Source of the DNA: Iris pallida
Lineage: Eukaryota > Streptophyta > Magnoliopsida > Asparagales > Iridaceae
Direction of reading: 5' to 3'
Length of the DNA stretch: 64,000 nt
NCBI GenBank assembly: GCA_029216955.1
Contig: JANAVB010023997.1
Coordinates: forward strand, 1,158,995-1,222,994
Part shown: piece by piece, positions 50,208 to 61,410 of the stretch
Numbering within the stretch: the first letter of the stretch is position 1
Layout: every line of letters starts with the position of its first letter
Made by a program: the position numbers and the translations under genes
Notes under the pieces: generated by a model
The model's database searches: none
Told to the model about the DNA's origin: nothing
What the model saw: the letters and a program-made list of their open reading frames with translations, nothing else

Positions 50208-51474
50208 TAATGTAATGCTCCAGTCCCAAAATACTTAAGACTAAGTACGTAGACATGCCAGCTGTATACCTACGAAGTATACTCCAATGTATGGAATCCC
50301 GTATGTATACATAAGCTGTAAAATACAGTAAAACTATGATAACTAAATCTCATACACAACAATAAAGAATAATATTATAATTAACTCAAGAATTAGTCAC
50401 TTATACATATAGTTGGGCAGAGACAAATCCACTACTAACCATTTTCAATTAAAAAAATATACAAGGAAATGATCGATAAAATGGCAAGACCAACCAAGAG
50501 CAATCATCTTCGAAGAAATGGAGAAGATCATGACCTTGGCTATAACCCTTGCAAAAGTCACAAAGCACACACCTAGAGAGATAACCAGGTCCTCAGAGGG
50601 ATGTAACAAGATACATAAAGAATATGCCATATAATCTGTGATATATAATAGAGAGTAAAAGGGGATGCATGCAATAGGGTGCCTACGAGTTCTATAGTAA
50701 AAATACAGTTAAGAAAAAACCTTCAATGCATGGGCACTCTGGCTACAGAAATAGAAAACTCAGGTATGCTCCCACCAGGATACCAGGGACCTCAAAGCAT
50801 AACATTCACCGAATGTCAGAGGCTAGCAGGAAATCAAGTATCAGGATCCAGGACCGTATCTCCAGCAGAGATAACAGACAATAATAGGGAAGTACATACA
50901 TGGCCCATATGTCAAGAAACTGTTCTCCCCACCTAATGCCTAGTAGGGTCACATCCTTGACTCATAGAAACCTCTAGTAACTGCCAAGTCAACTAGCATG
51001 CAATTCTATTGGCAGTTACTCCTAACCGTCGCACGCCTCAAACTTATCGGTGGTCGGCCAACTACGCGAGTACGTGTCCTACATGTAACTCACATCACGT
51101 GATAAAGATGTGTCAAGGCCGCATGAGATATACCAATACCTCACCATCAATGGGTGGTCACTAGACTAAGTCAATACAAGAGAAATAAATAAAAACAAAA
51201 AAACGATCGATATAGTCGCTTGCACCCAAGTGTGACTTGGACGCACAGTTTTATAATAATAATAAATAAGAAATACTGAAAGTAATAACTAAAAATAAGA
51301 ATATATAAATCACAGAGTAAGGTAGCAAGGTATCTTGTCTGGTAGTACGGAAATGGCAACTCCAAGTAATCAGTCACGTCAGCAATAAACCTCAGAATCC
51401 ACGAACGACTCCGGATGCTGAAACAAACATCAAGAACGTTTCCGGTGTAAAAGATATATGTAGGAAATGCCTGT

Positions 51475-52016
51475 CCAAAAGTCTAATTCTGGAACAGGGG
51501 CAAAATTAAAATTTCAGGTCAAAACGATATCCGTCGTTGGACCCGTTTTGCACCGAAATACGTGCCAATGTCTATGGTCACTAAAGTCGTCAAACTACAT
51601 ATTTATGGATTCGATTTGAGGAGAAGAACTCAAAGATATGTCCAATTTTGGATTTCGATGAGCCTTGCACAAAATTGCCAGTTGGATTGGGTCGCGGGCC
51701 CGCCAAAAAGGCGTTCTAATCAACCTTCTCAGAATCGGACCAAACTTGGCATACAGGACCAGAAAAATGACACGGTCCTGCTGGCACAAGTTTCGTTTCA
51801 ATTTGACGAACGTGCACAAAGTAATTAGAAAATTTGCAAAGAGGTCGATACGGTAAATTTTGACGGATATGCATCAAATTCGTCGCACACGCACAACCAA
51901 TTTGAATTCAGTCAAAGCTCACACGTCTACAAAGTCGATACACACCATTCAATTCTTTCCGTTCGCGACTATGTCATCCGGTTTGGCGAAACGAACGTCG
52001 TATCGGGAGATTTTTC
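51475..52016 (-). repeat. Conserved long-LTR block, copy in G LTR 1
   Basis: It is collinear with the C copies at 32490 and 36656. The minus strand reads ATNLMHIRQNLPYRPLCK, then FSNYFVHVRQIETKL, then a stop after WSDSEKVD, where C reads SDSETVEK. Confidence 0.78.
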
Positions 52017-52848
52017 TAAAAATTTCAGTTTAAGGACTAATTTTTCTCTGGTTTTTACAATCGAATAACTGCCTGTGTACGTAATGAATTCACAATCTAC
52101 AAACTAGGTTTTATTCTCGTATATGGTGTCATTCAACATCATGTTGAAAGTTTCCACAAACGATGCATGATTTGGAAAAAAAAATCGGCCGTCAAGTTGT
52201 TGATTTCTACTAAAAAAGATCTATCACAAATTTTGGATTTTTATCAAAAGTTTACGTCCAATTTCACATAATTTTAGTTGCTAAAAAATAGTGAAATCCT
52301 ATATGGTTATGAAAAGGGTCAAGTCTTCTTTCCAGAAAATCTTACGGATCAAAAATCGGAGTTACGAGTAAAAAGTTACGTGGTCGGAAAGTAGGGTACC
52401 TTGAGTGGGAAAACTGCTCCGCGGATGACGAGGGACTGACTTTCGATGCTCCGTTCGTCGTGTAAAAAACTCCGTTGCTAGTGAAACGAATTTGTAGACG
52501 AAGATGGGATGTTTGCCATAAATTTTCGTTTTTGAAAGTCTAAAGTTTTGAGGTCTGTGGAGGGAGTTATATATATATAACAAGTTGGGCTAAACCTAAT
52601 ACTACTAGGCTTAGGATTAAGGCCAACTCATAGGTGGGGGGCCTTTGCTCACAGGTTGGGAAGTTACATGAGTGAAGGGAGGGGCCGCCCACTTTTAAGT
52701 GGGTGGGACTTTTTTTAATCTTTTCTTTTCTTTTTTGTTTTGTTTTGTTTGTATATAAATATTTTTTTCTTTAATCCTAAATGCTCAAATACTCAATAAT
52801 AATTAAAATAATTTCTAAAAAATCTTTAAAATGTTTTCTACTTTATTC

Positions 52849-52885
<37 letters not shown>

Positions 52886-52886
52886 G

Positions 52887-52916
<30 letters not shown>

Positions 52917-52920
<4 letters not shown>

Positions 52921-53480
52921 GAAAAGGAAATATATTAAAGAAACTGACACGGGCCTACAGGCTGGGAACCGTTCAAAATTCAAACAACACAAAAAAAGGG
53001 GGGAAAAAGAAAATGGCAACGGCGCTGAGCCCGAGGGACCCACGTGGCCCACGAGCACGCTAACCGAGGGAGGGCGCAGCCCGAGGCAAGACGCGGGGCC
53101 CGAGGCAGAATGCGGGGCCCGAGGAAAAAGGGGGGGTGGTCTCGACCCCGAAGGACGGCGGGGGCCGGGGAGGCTCTCCCCCGGGGGGAGGAGCCACCGC
53201 GGTGGCGCTGGATCTAAGGCAGGGAAAGAGAGGGCCGCGGCGGAGGGGGGAAAGCCGCAGAGAGGGGAGGGGGGTTTGACCCCCAAGGCCGGGGGATCCG
53301 AAGAGGAGGAGGGGGGCTTCGACCTGCCTGGGCGAGGCGGTGAGGCGGGAGGAGCTGCCAGGAGCGGGCGGAGAACCGGGGGGAGCTGTCGGAAGAAGAA
53401 AGGGAGTCCCGGCGGAGGGGGAGGGTCCCAGCGCCCTGCCCGAGGAGAAGAGGGGGATGGGCACGGCGAAATAATCTATT
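52917..53480 (-). mobile_element. GC-rich LINE-like insert, unit 1
   Basis: On the minus strand it is a GC-rich, proline/serine-rich open region (152-residue frame at 53060-53518), then TGTGTTGTTTGAATTTTG, GTTTCTTTAATATATTTCC, TTTTCCA and an AT array. The ending resembles the 3' tail of plant L1-type LINEs. No endonuclease or RT is present. Related copies lie at 55708-56266 and 56704-57127. Confidence 0.4.
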
Positions 53481-53853
53481 GAATTTATATATACCTCTTT
53501 ATAAATATTCCCACACAAAAATAATCTATTGAAAGTCTAAAGTTTTGAGGTGTGTGGGGGGAGTTATATATATATGACAAGTTGGGCTAAACCTAATACT
53601 ACTAGGCTTAGGATTAAGGCCAACTCATAGGTGGGGGGCCTTTGCTCACGGGTTGGGAGGTTACAGGAGTGAAGGGATGGGCCGCCCACTTTTAAGTGGG
53701 TGGGATATTTTTTAATCTTTTTTTAATCTTTTTTTTGTTTTGTTTGTATATAAATATTTTTTTCTTTAATCCTAAATGCTCAAATACTCAATAATAAATT
53801 AAAATAATTTCTAAAAAATCTTAAAAATATTTTCTACTTTATTCTCCAATATA

Positions 53854-53930
<77 letters not shown>

Positions 53931-53933
<3 letters not shown>

Positions 53934-55678
53934 AATTGAATACATAGATGGGGAAACGAGCGGGTACCCATCTCCTGGCCTCTCCGCCGGTCGGGATTAT
54001 GTGGATTGGCTGGCCGGTCGGCCTGCCGGGGCCGGCGGCGCCATTCCACCTCTTCGTCCCCCTCGGAGGCCAACCCTCCTCGCCTGGATGGCCGACCACC
54101 GCCTGGCCCTCGCCACCGCCGGTTTATTCTCCCTTCCCCGCTCGCCGGATTCCCGCAGAGGGGTTTCCCTCACTCCCTTCCCCCCTCAACCCCTCCGTCG
54201 CCCGAGGCGGCCCCGGCGCATCCGGGCTCGTGGAAGCTCTCCGTCGGACGCTGCCTCGTCCGCTGTGCCCCCATCCTCGCCGGCACCCCCCGCTGCTCCG
54301 TAGCCACCCACCTCGGCTGCGCAAGCCTTGAAGTGGCCTCCCGTGGGCTCCAGGCTCGTCCACTCCGGCGGTCCTCCTCCGCCGCCACCCTCCACGGTTG
54401 CGCCTGCCTTCCAGTGGCCTCCAGCACGTGCAGAGCTCATCCCCTCCGGTGGACCTGGAGTTGGAGCGCCTCCGGCGCTTCCTCCCATAGCCGCCCCCCG
54501 CTGCGACGCTGGCGTCCCCCCTCCTCGGAGTCTCCTCCCCTCGCCGTTCCTCTCTCGTGGCCCAAACCTCCAGTCGCGTCAACGCCTGCCGCCTTCTTCT
54601 CCCTCCCGTGGCCGTCGCCCGCTCGCTTCCCGGCTTCCAGCAGCCCCAGTCTGGCCCCCGCCCCCGCCTCTACCCCCGCCGGCGTTCCTTCCGGTGCCGG
54701 TGGTCTCCCCCTCGTGGGCCACGGTGGCCGTGCTGCGATCTCCGTTCCCGTACCCCTCCCCAGCCTCCGTGCCGTGGTCTTCGGCGTGCTCAGCCCCCGC
54801 GATGGCTCTCTCCCCGGCGTCGATTGGTGGACCAGCTTCGGCAGTGGCACCTCCCCGCTACGTGCTACGGAGCTTCCAGCGCCGCTTGCCGGCAGACCCC
54901 ACCCCCTTCTAGGTGTTCGGGAGGCACGCCAGGGCGGGGGGCCCTATCCCTGGCGGTTCCCAACCGCCCAGCGTCCTTCCCGGACCTGCCATCGTCGGAG
55001 CGGCTGAAGTCTCGGCTCGCTTCCCCCTCTTCTCTGCGGCGACGCCCCCTCCGGCCCTGTCCCCTCCGGTGGTCCTCTGGCCAGCCCCTCGGCCCCCCCT
55101 TCGTCGGAGCTCCCTCTACTACGTCTTTCCTCCCCCGTCCCTCCCTCACCGGAGCTGTCTTCCCCGCCGGGGTTCTCCGTTGGCGTGGCCCCCCATGCGT
55201 TGGAGGGGGAGGGGCCGCGGCGGCATCGTGCCGCGCGCCCATAGGACAGTGAGCACCCCTTGGGCAGTGTGTCCCTCTGGCACTTCGGGCGGTGTTCTCC
55301 CCCTCGGTTTTTGTTTTTCAAATTTTCAAAAACTTTGAAAATTCGAATTTTCCCAAAAAAAGGGACAGTGTGCCCACAACCCCCCTTGGGCCGAGCGCTC
55401 ACACCAGTATCACACATGTTGCGTGATCGGTCAACCCCCCTCACGTGCTGCGGTCTACTGCTATTTCGAAGTTTTTGAAGGTTGGTCTTCAAAAAGTCGA
55501 AATGACGACCATTCGGATCTTAGACCTCTCTTAAATCCGATAATCCTAATATTTAGTATTTTCCAATGTTGCTTTAATTTTCTTGCTATCCAGGGCTTCT
55601 TTTGTGTTTTCCAGCCCTGCACCTGTATTGCTCTTCAAGAGCTCACCTTAGTTTTCAATAAAATTGCTTTTGTTAAAT
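53931..55678 (+). mobile_element. GC-rich insert in unit 2, LINE-like (5' and 3' parts only)
   Basis: It is flanked on both sides by AT arrays and absent from units 1 and 3. 53945-55250 is strongly GC-rich and has long overlapping open frames (333 residues at 54006-55007; 194 at 54328-54912), rich in Pro, Ala, Ser and Arg, without a domain I recognise. The last 200 bp become AT-rich and end GTATTGCTCTTCAAGAGCTC...TTCAATAAAATTGCTTTTGTT, as plant LINE 3' UTRs do. No RT is present. It could also be a captured gene fragment; the frames are not convincing as a gene. Confidence 0.4.
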
Positions 55679-55707
55679 ATATATATATATATATATATAA
55701 TATATAT

Positions 55708-56266
55708 ATTGGAAAAGGAAGTATATTAAAGAAACTGATAGGCGCCCACAGGCTGGGAACCGTTAAAAATTCAAACAACACAAAAAAAAAGGGGAAAAAA
55801 GAAAATGGCAACGGCACTGAGCCCGAGGGACCCACGTGGCTCACGTGCACGCTAACCGAGGGAGGGCGCAGCCCGAGGCAAGACGCGGGCCCGAGGCGGA
55901 GTGCGGGGCCTGAGGAAAAATGGAGGGGGGGTGGTCTCGACCCCGAAGGATGGCGGGGGCCGGGGAGGCTCTCCCCCGGGGGGAGGAGCCAGTACGGTGG
56001 CGCTGGATCCAAGGTAGGGGAGGTGCGGGCCGCGACGGAGGGGGAAAGCCGCGGAGAGGGGAGGGGGGTTCGACCCCCAAGCCCGGGGGATCCGAAGAGG
56101 AGGTGGGGGACTTCGACCCGCTTGGGGGAGGCGGTGAGACGGGGGGAGGTGCCGGGCGCGGGCAGAGAACCGGGGGGAGCTGCCGGAAGAAGGAAGGGAG
56201 TCCCGGCGGAGGGGGGGACCCAGCGCCCTGCCCGAGGAGAAGAGGGGGATGGGCACGACGAAATAA
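55708..56266 (-). mobile_element. GC-rich LINE-like insert, unit 2
   Basis: It has the same structure as 52917-53480, with substitutions and small indels that shift the proline-rich minus-strand frame (55852-56310) yet leave it open. Confidence 0.4.
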
Positions 56267-56637
56267 TCTATTGAATTTATATATACCTCTTTATAAATAT
56301 TCCCACACAAAAATAATCTATTGAAAGTCTAAAGTTTTGAGGTCTGTGGAGGGAGTTATATATATATGACAAGTTGGGCTAAACCTAATACTATTAGGCT
56401 TAGGATTAAGGCCAACTCATAGGTGGGGGTCTTTGCTCACGGGTTGGGAGGTTAAATGAGTGAAGGGAGGGGCCGCCCACTTTTAAGTGGGTGGGATTTT
56501 TTTTAATCTTTTTTTTTCTTTTTTGTTTTGTTTTGTTTGTATATAAATATTTTTTCTTTAATCCCAAAATGCTCAAATACTCAATAATAAATTAAAATAA
56601 TTTCTAAAAAATCTTTAAAATATTTTCTACTTTATTC

Positions 56638-56685
<48 letters not shown>

Positions 56686-56703
56686 TATATATATATATAT
56701 ATA

Positions 56704-57127
56704 TTGGAAAAGGAAATATATTAAAGAAACTGACAGGGGCCTACAGGCTGGGAACCGTTCAAAATTCAAACAACACAAAGAAAAAGGGGGAAAAAAGAAA
56801 TGGCAACGGCGCTGAGCCCGAGGGACCCACGTGGACAACGAGCACGCTAACCGAGGGGTGTGGGTGCAACCCGAGGCAAGACGCGGGGCCCGAGGCGGAA
56901 CGCGGGGCCCGAGGAAAAAGGGGGGGTGGTCTCGACCCCGAAGGACGGCGGGGGCCGGGGAGGCTCTCCCCCGGGGGGAGGAGCCACCGCGGTGGCGCTG
57001 GATCCAAGGCAGGGGAAGAGCGGGCTGCGGTGGAGGGGGGAAAGCTACGGAGAGGGGAGGGGGGTTCGACCCCCAAGCCCGGGGGATCCGAAGAGGAGGA
57101 GGGGGGCTTCGACCCGCCTGGGGGAGT
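56704..57127 (-). mobile_element. GC-rich LINE-like insert, unit 3 (truncated)
   Basis: It has the same 3' side (TTGGAAAAGGAAATATATTA on the + strand). It breaks off at GGGGGAGTC and joins TTTTATATATATACC. About 170 bp of the GC-rich part found in the other units is missing. Confidence 0.4.
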
Positions 57128-57526
57128 CTTTTATATATATACCTCTTTATAAATATTCCCACACAAAAATAATCTATTGAATTTATAACATTTATGAATT
57201 TCATAAAATTATTTCTAAAATAATTTGCTAACAATAAAACTTATTAGCTACATATAATGAGGCATTTATATGCTACTAAAATTTTTAGAATTTTTTTTTA
57301 TTTATTAACTCTACAGCATTTAGTAACCAATAAATCTTGAAAGAAGAAAAATAAGTAATAGTTTAAATATTTTTTTGAACATATTTTATGCGTAACTTAT
57401 GAAAAGAATCTTATGTATTTATATAATGTAGCTCGCTACCAAAATGTCAAAAATAAATGCAAAAATAAAAATAGTGTAAAAATACATTAAATAAGACTAA
57501 ACCATCAAAAAATTTGGGAGTTTACA

Positions 57527-60500
57527 TCCTACCCAACTTATAAAATTTCGTCATCGAAATTAAAAATATTCTTAATAATAAAAATAATGAGATTACTATC
57601 GGGGAGGATAGGTACGCCAGTTTCGTAAATTGTTTTTTTTTGTTTTTTGTTTTTTTAACGATGAAGGAGGGGGTTATCATAAGGATCCGAGTTGACGTCA
57701 TATTTTTACAAGATAGGGTATTCTTGGTTCCAGATTCTACCAAATCTTATAAGAATTGGTCAACCATGACATTCATTGTTACCCATTTTTTTTGGAGGTG
57801 TGGGAATATTGGATACTTTCGACTGCAATCACGGATTCTAAGTGAGCCTAGGGATTGCCATGACATTCTTGGTCAATAACTTCTATAGGAGGTTATAACA
57901 TTTTTACATCATTTCTATCAGCATTTGTTCAACAAGGTAAGTAGGCAACCTTTGTTTGATTATAACTAAATCATGTCATTTCAAGAAATTAATATATGTA
58001 ACTGAGTGAGGTTGAAGAACTTAAGGTAATAAAAATTCACGGCCATGAGATGGTAATGTACAACAAGTGCGGAACCTTGTTATAGTATATGATTTGGTAA
58101 GGGTTTGGAACCTTTAAGTCATAATGACAGGAGTATGCGGTTTGTAAAAGGAAAGGACTAGTGTTGTGCTTCAACATCAAAGTCACGGTAGGGTTATTAG
58201 ATGATATGGATAGAAGTGGATATTATGAGTCACTAATGTATTAGTTAAATTATGAACCAATCTATCATAATCATTTGCTAATTCAAGGTAACCCTATGTT
58301 TCTTAGAGGAGATTACAATCTATGAATTATAGAATTTTTCGTTCCCGAAATTAAAACTTAAGACATTGCACAACGATAGAATGGAATTTAAAGAGGATCA
58401 AGGTCGTGATTTTTATCGCGATTATCTAAACACGCGAGCAAAGTGATATAAAAGCAATACGAAGATCGTATCGTAACTCCTAACAGATGGAAGGATGGTT
58501 ATGATAAAACCCAAACTTGATATCACATTCCAAGAGATAGAGTATGCTAAGTTCAGGGTTCTACCCATCATGGAAGGCATCGTAATAGGAGTTCTAAGAA
58601 GATCAAATTTCAAGAAGGTGTCTGAGAATATGGGTTACTTCTATTGTAGTCATGGACTCTATAGGAAGCCTAAGTATTACTCTTTTAACATCGCTCATGT
58701 ATTGACCATATTTTATCAAGACAGTAGAAAGGGTCTTGGTCAAGCATAACCAGCAGGATTTCGTTCTTCGTATAATCATAGTCTCTGGAGAGATATAGTT
58801 ATGGGAATTATGGAATGAGACTTAGTGGGCCATGAGATGGGGTCTACATAATAGGAGTAAGGGCCTATTTCATCGAGTTTGGTTTTATAGTCTAAATATG
58901 GTTATGGGCAAAGATAAGTTTAACTGGGTCTTAATGGATTCCCTAATTGGACATCGATCTTTGGTCGAATGAATCATAGGTTCTAATCTATATTGACTGG
59001 ACGAGATACTATGAAATCAATCTGAGCATTCTTAGTAGGTTAGGGTAATCTTATATAGGTTCCAAGTCAAGTGGCCGGACAAGTTTTTCAGCCGAATTGG
59101 TTAACCAGGTTCCTAAAGCCCGAGAATACGCCTTCTGTGAATTTTGTGTTTAGGTAGCACAAGTGGACTCAATTGGGTGGTACACTAGTAGTATGTGCGT
59201 AGAGGGCTTCACGTAGATCATAACCATATATTGGGTCGAATGATTTGAGCATAGGTTGAGTCTTTAATTGGAGTCAGGAAGTATATCGGTATTATGGTAA
59301 TGGTTTTCCTTATCCGTTTTGATCTGAAAGACGTATCATAAAAATACAGTACAAGGAGACGTGTTTCAGTGGGACATGATATGTCTACATGATGGTGGAG
59401 TCGTCTAAGTCTTGTAGGTAAAATTTGTTGGAAGGTAATAGCTAGTATTACTCTCCCAATATCAAAGTCACGGTAAGGGACACCAACAAATCTAAATAAA
59501 AGTGGGAGTTCATAAGGCATTAATTTATCATCCTAACATAAACCAATTCATTCTAATCGATCGGTAATACTTGTATATCCTAAAATGTAGAAGGCCTGCA
59601 ATCTATTCACTCCAGACACTGAGGCAAGGTTTTTAGGATTAATGAGGTTACAAAATTTCAAAGTTGTGATATTGTATCTCGAATTTTGATCATAAAGAAT
59701 AAGGCACGATGTAATGGATAATGTGATACAGTAGATATGAATAAAATTGAGGATCGTACCACGAATTCTAATAAATAGAAATGATTGCATACATTGATAC
59801 ATGAGTATATAAGATGGAAGGATCCACTTATCCATAGTTCGCGAGAGTTATTGATGGGGGTAACAAACTCTAAGGTATGTCATATGAAAGATCTCTAAAT
59901 GGCTAAGTCATAATCTTATTTTGGTGTTAAGCCTGCCAGACTATGGTTATAAGGGTTCTAATGGTATTAGATGTAGTGCTCAGGCATCACTGTTGATAAC
60001 TAGTATGACATAATGATGGGCGTCATGGTACAGATATTGGCTAAGCTGGTGAAGGTGTTGTTCTAATGCTAAGTCACTTATTTGATAATAGAATTTTGTA
60101 CCTAGAGTAACATCTGCTGAATCTCTAATCTTGGAATGGGTGTCTACCATAGTCCTTGCAAATGCTTGCCCTTATTTTTGGTATATTTCTCTCTTGTCTA
60201 AACTGTGGGGGGCTAGTCAAGTAAGGGTTGAGTTAAGGCATACGGGTTGCTAGTTAAAGTAAGTATCAAGATGAATAATTAGAGACTCACAATAATTGGT
60301 TTCTAGAGATTAGATAGTCTCCTAGGTTGGTGTTTTGACCAAGGGTAAAATACTAATCATTCTCAAATTTAAATGTCTGGAATGTCACGGTATTAGTTTT
60401 AGGGTCGAGGGAAGGACAAGTAACTCAATGCAAGGTTTTAGTCATATGGCTGGCCGATGGTAGCAAAACTTGGGTATATACAGTTATCGTTGCCATGGGA

Positions 60501-61410
60501 GATACTCCGTATCTATCTATCAAATGCAAGCGTTTGTCTTTCCAAGTTAGTGAAAGACGAAAATGATAAAGAGTTTAAGAAAGATGTTATTGGATACAAA
60601 TACGTGATTCAGAGGCGAATGAATAATTCAAGAGAGAATTGTCAATGCAGTCGCGGATGACATCCTAGATACCTCTATATCTCATTCCACGTGGGATAAT
60701 CATATAAAGAGCGAACCAAATGCATCAAGGTTGATCAGACCATTTACACTGATTATGATTAGACAATATGTAGGGGCGTCCCAGTATACATATGTCCGAA
60801 CAAGCTCGTAAAATATATGTTTGCAAAACTAGGCTATAATTAGAAACATTATTTATGATATTGTAAAGTATAATTACGGGAGATAATGATAAAAGCAGTA
60901 ATAAATAGTTCAAGTTTTCACAAGAATCTAAGTCTTGCCCAGTGTTTCTGCTTATACAGTCGTCCTACTGTCTCTTATACCAGGCTTTGGTTGACCAATG
61001 GAGTATGGGCTAAAACTCTATCTTCTAGGTAACCATATCTTCCTACACTAGCATATATTCATTGTCACCCTGTTACACTTTAAAAGTAGGTTACAAGGAT
61101 ACGGGTGGTAGGTTGTAGTCATACTACCCAACTTATAAATTAACTAGTAGAGTAACTGAGAAATATAACACATATACTCGTACGAGTTATCTTCCTAACC
61201 TTCCTATTAAGCACGAAGAAAGATAAGATTTACAGTAAAAGAATCAAGCAGAAGGAAGTCAAGGTAATCGGATGAGAGTTTGAATTGAATTCAAGAAAGG
61301 AGGTCAACTGAGTGGATGAGATCTAGACTCTAATCCTATCTGCAGGCTCACATCGGTATAGTAATGTAACCGAAGTGATGAACTCGACCTGCATGGGCCA
61401 CCATAAAATA
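57527..61410 (-). other. Interior of element G (3.9 kb, non-coding)
   Basis: The left end carries the pre-polypurine signature (minus: GACGAAATTTTATAAG then TTGGGTAGGA). The right end carries GCATGGGCCACCATAAAATA, matching the leader of C. Frames are all under 105 codons and match nothing known. A short phrase (ATCAAAGTCACGGTA) occurs at 58178 and 59460, hinting at an old internal duplication. Confidence 0.7.

Larger units (their letters stand above)
52535..57180. repeat. Three tandem units of about 1 kb inside G LTR 1
   Basis: Unit 1 is 52535-53531 (997 bp), unit 2 53532-56323 (2792 bp) and unit 3 56324-57180 (857 bp). Shared content in order: TGGGCTAAACCTAATACT, GGGGCCGCCCACTTTTAAG, GTATATAAATATTTTTTC, an AT array, then a GC-rich minus-strand insert with TTGGAAAAGGAAATATATTA. 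Unit 3 lacks the distal half of the GC-rich part. Confidence 0.88.
50211..57526 (-). repeat. LTR 1 of element G (7.3 kb, internally triplicated)
   Basis: The first 2.3 kb matches LTR 2. After that come three tandem units: 52535-53531, 53532-56323 and 56324-57180. Each starts AAAGTCTAAAGTTTTGAGG and ends with TTCCCACACAAAAATAATCT then ATTG. The middle unit is larger because of a 1.75-kb insert. 57181-57526 is AT-rich LTR sequence ending in the GTTTACA terminus. Confidence 0.8.

Noticed and set aside
54006..55007. 333-codon frame as a host gene
   Set aside because: GC-rich low-complexity sequence is open in several frames on both strands. There is no domain and no supported start context, and the insert is transposon-like. 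It is reported as an insert instead.
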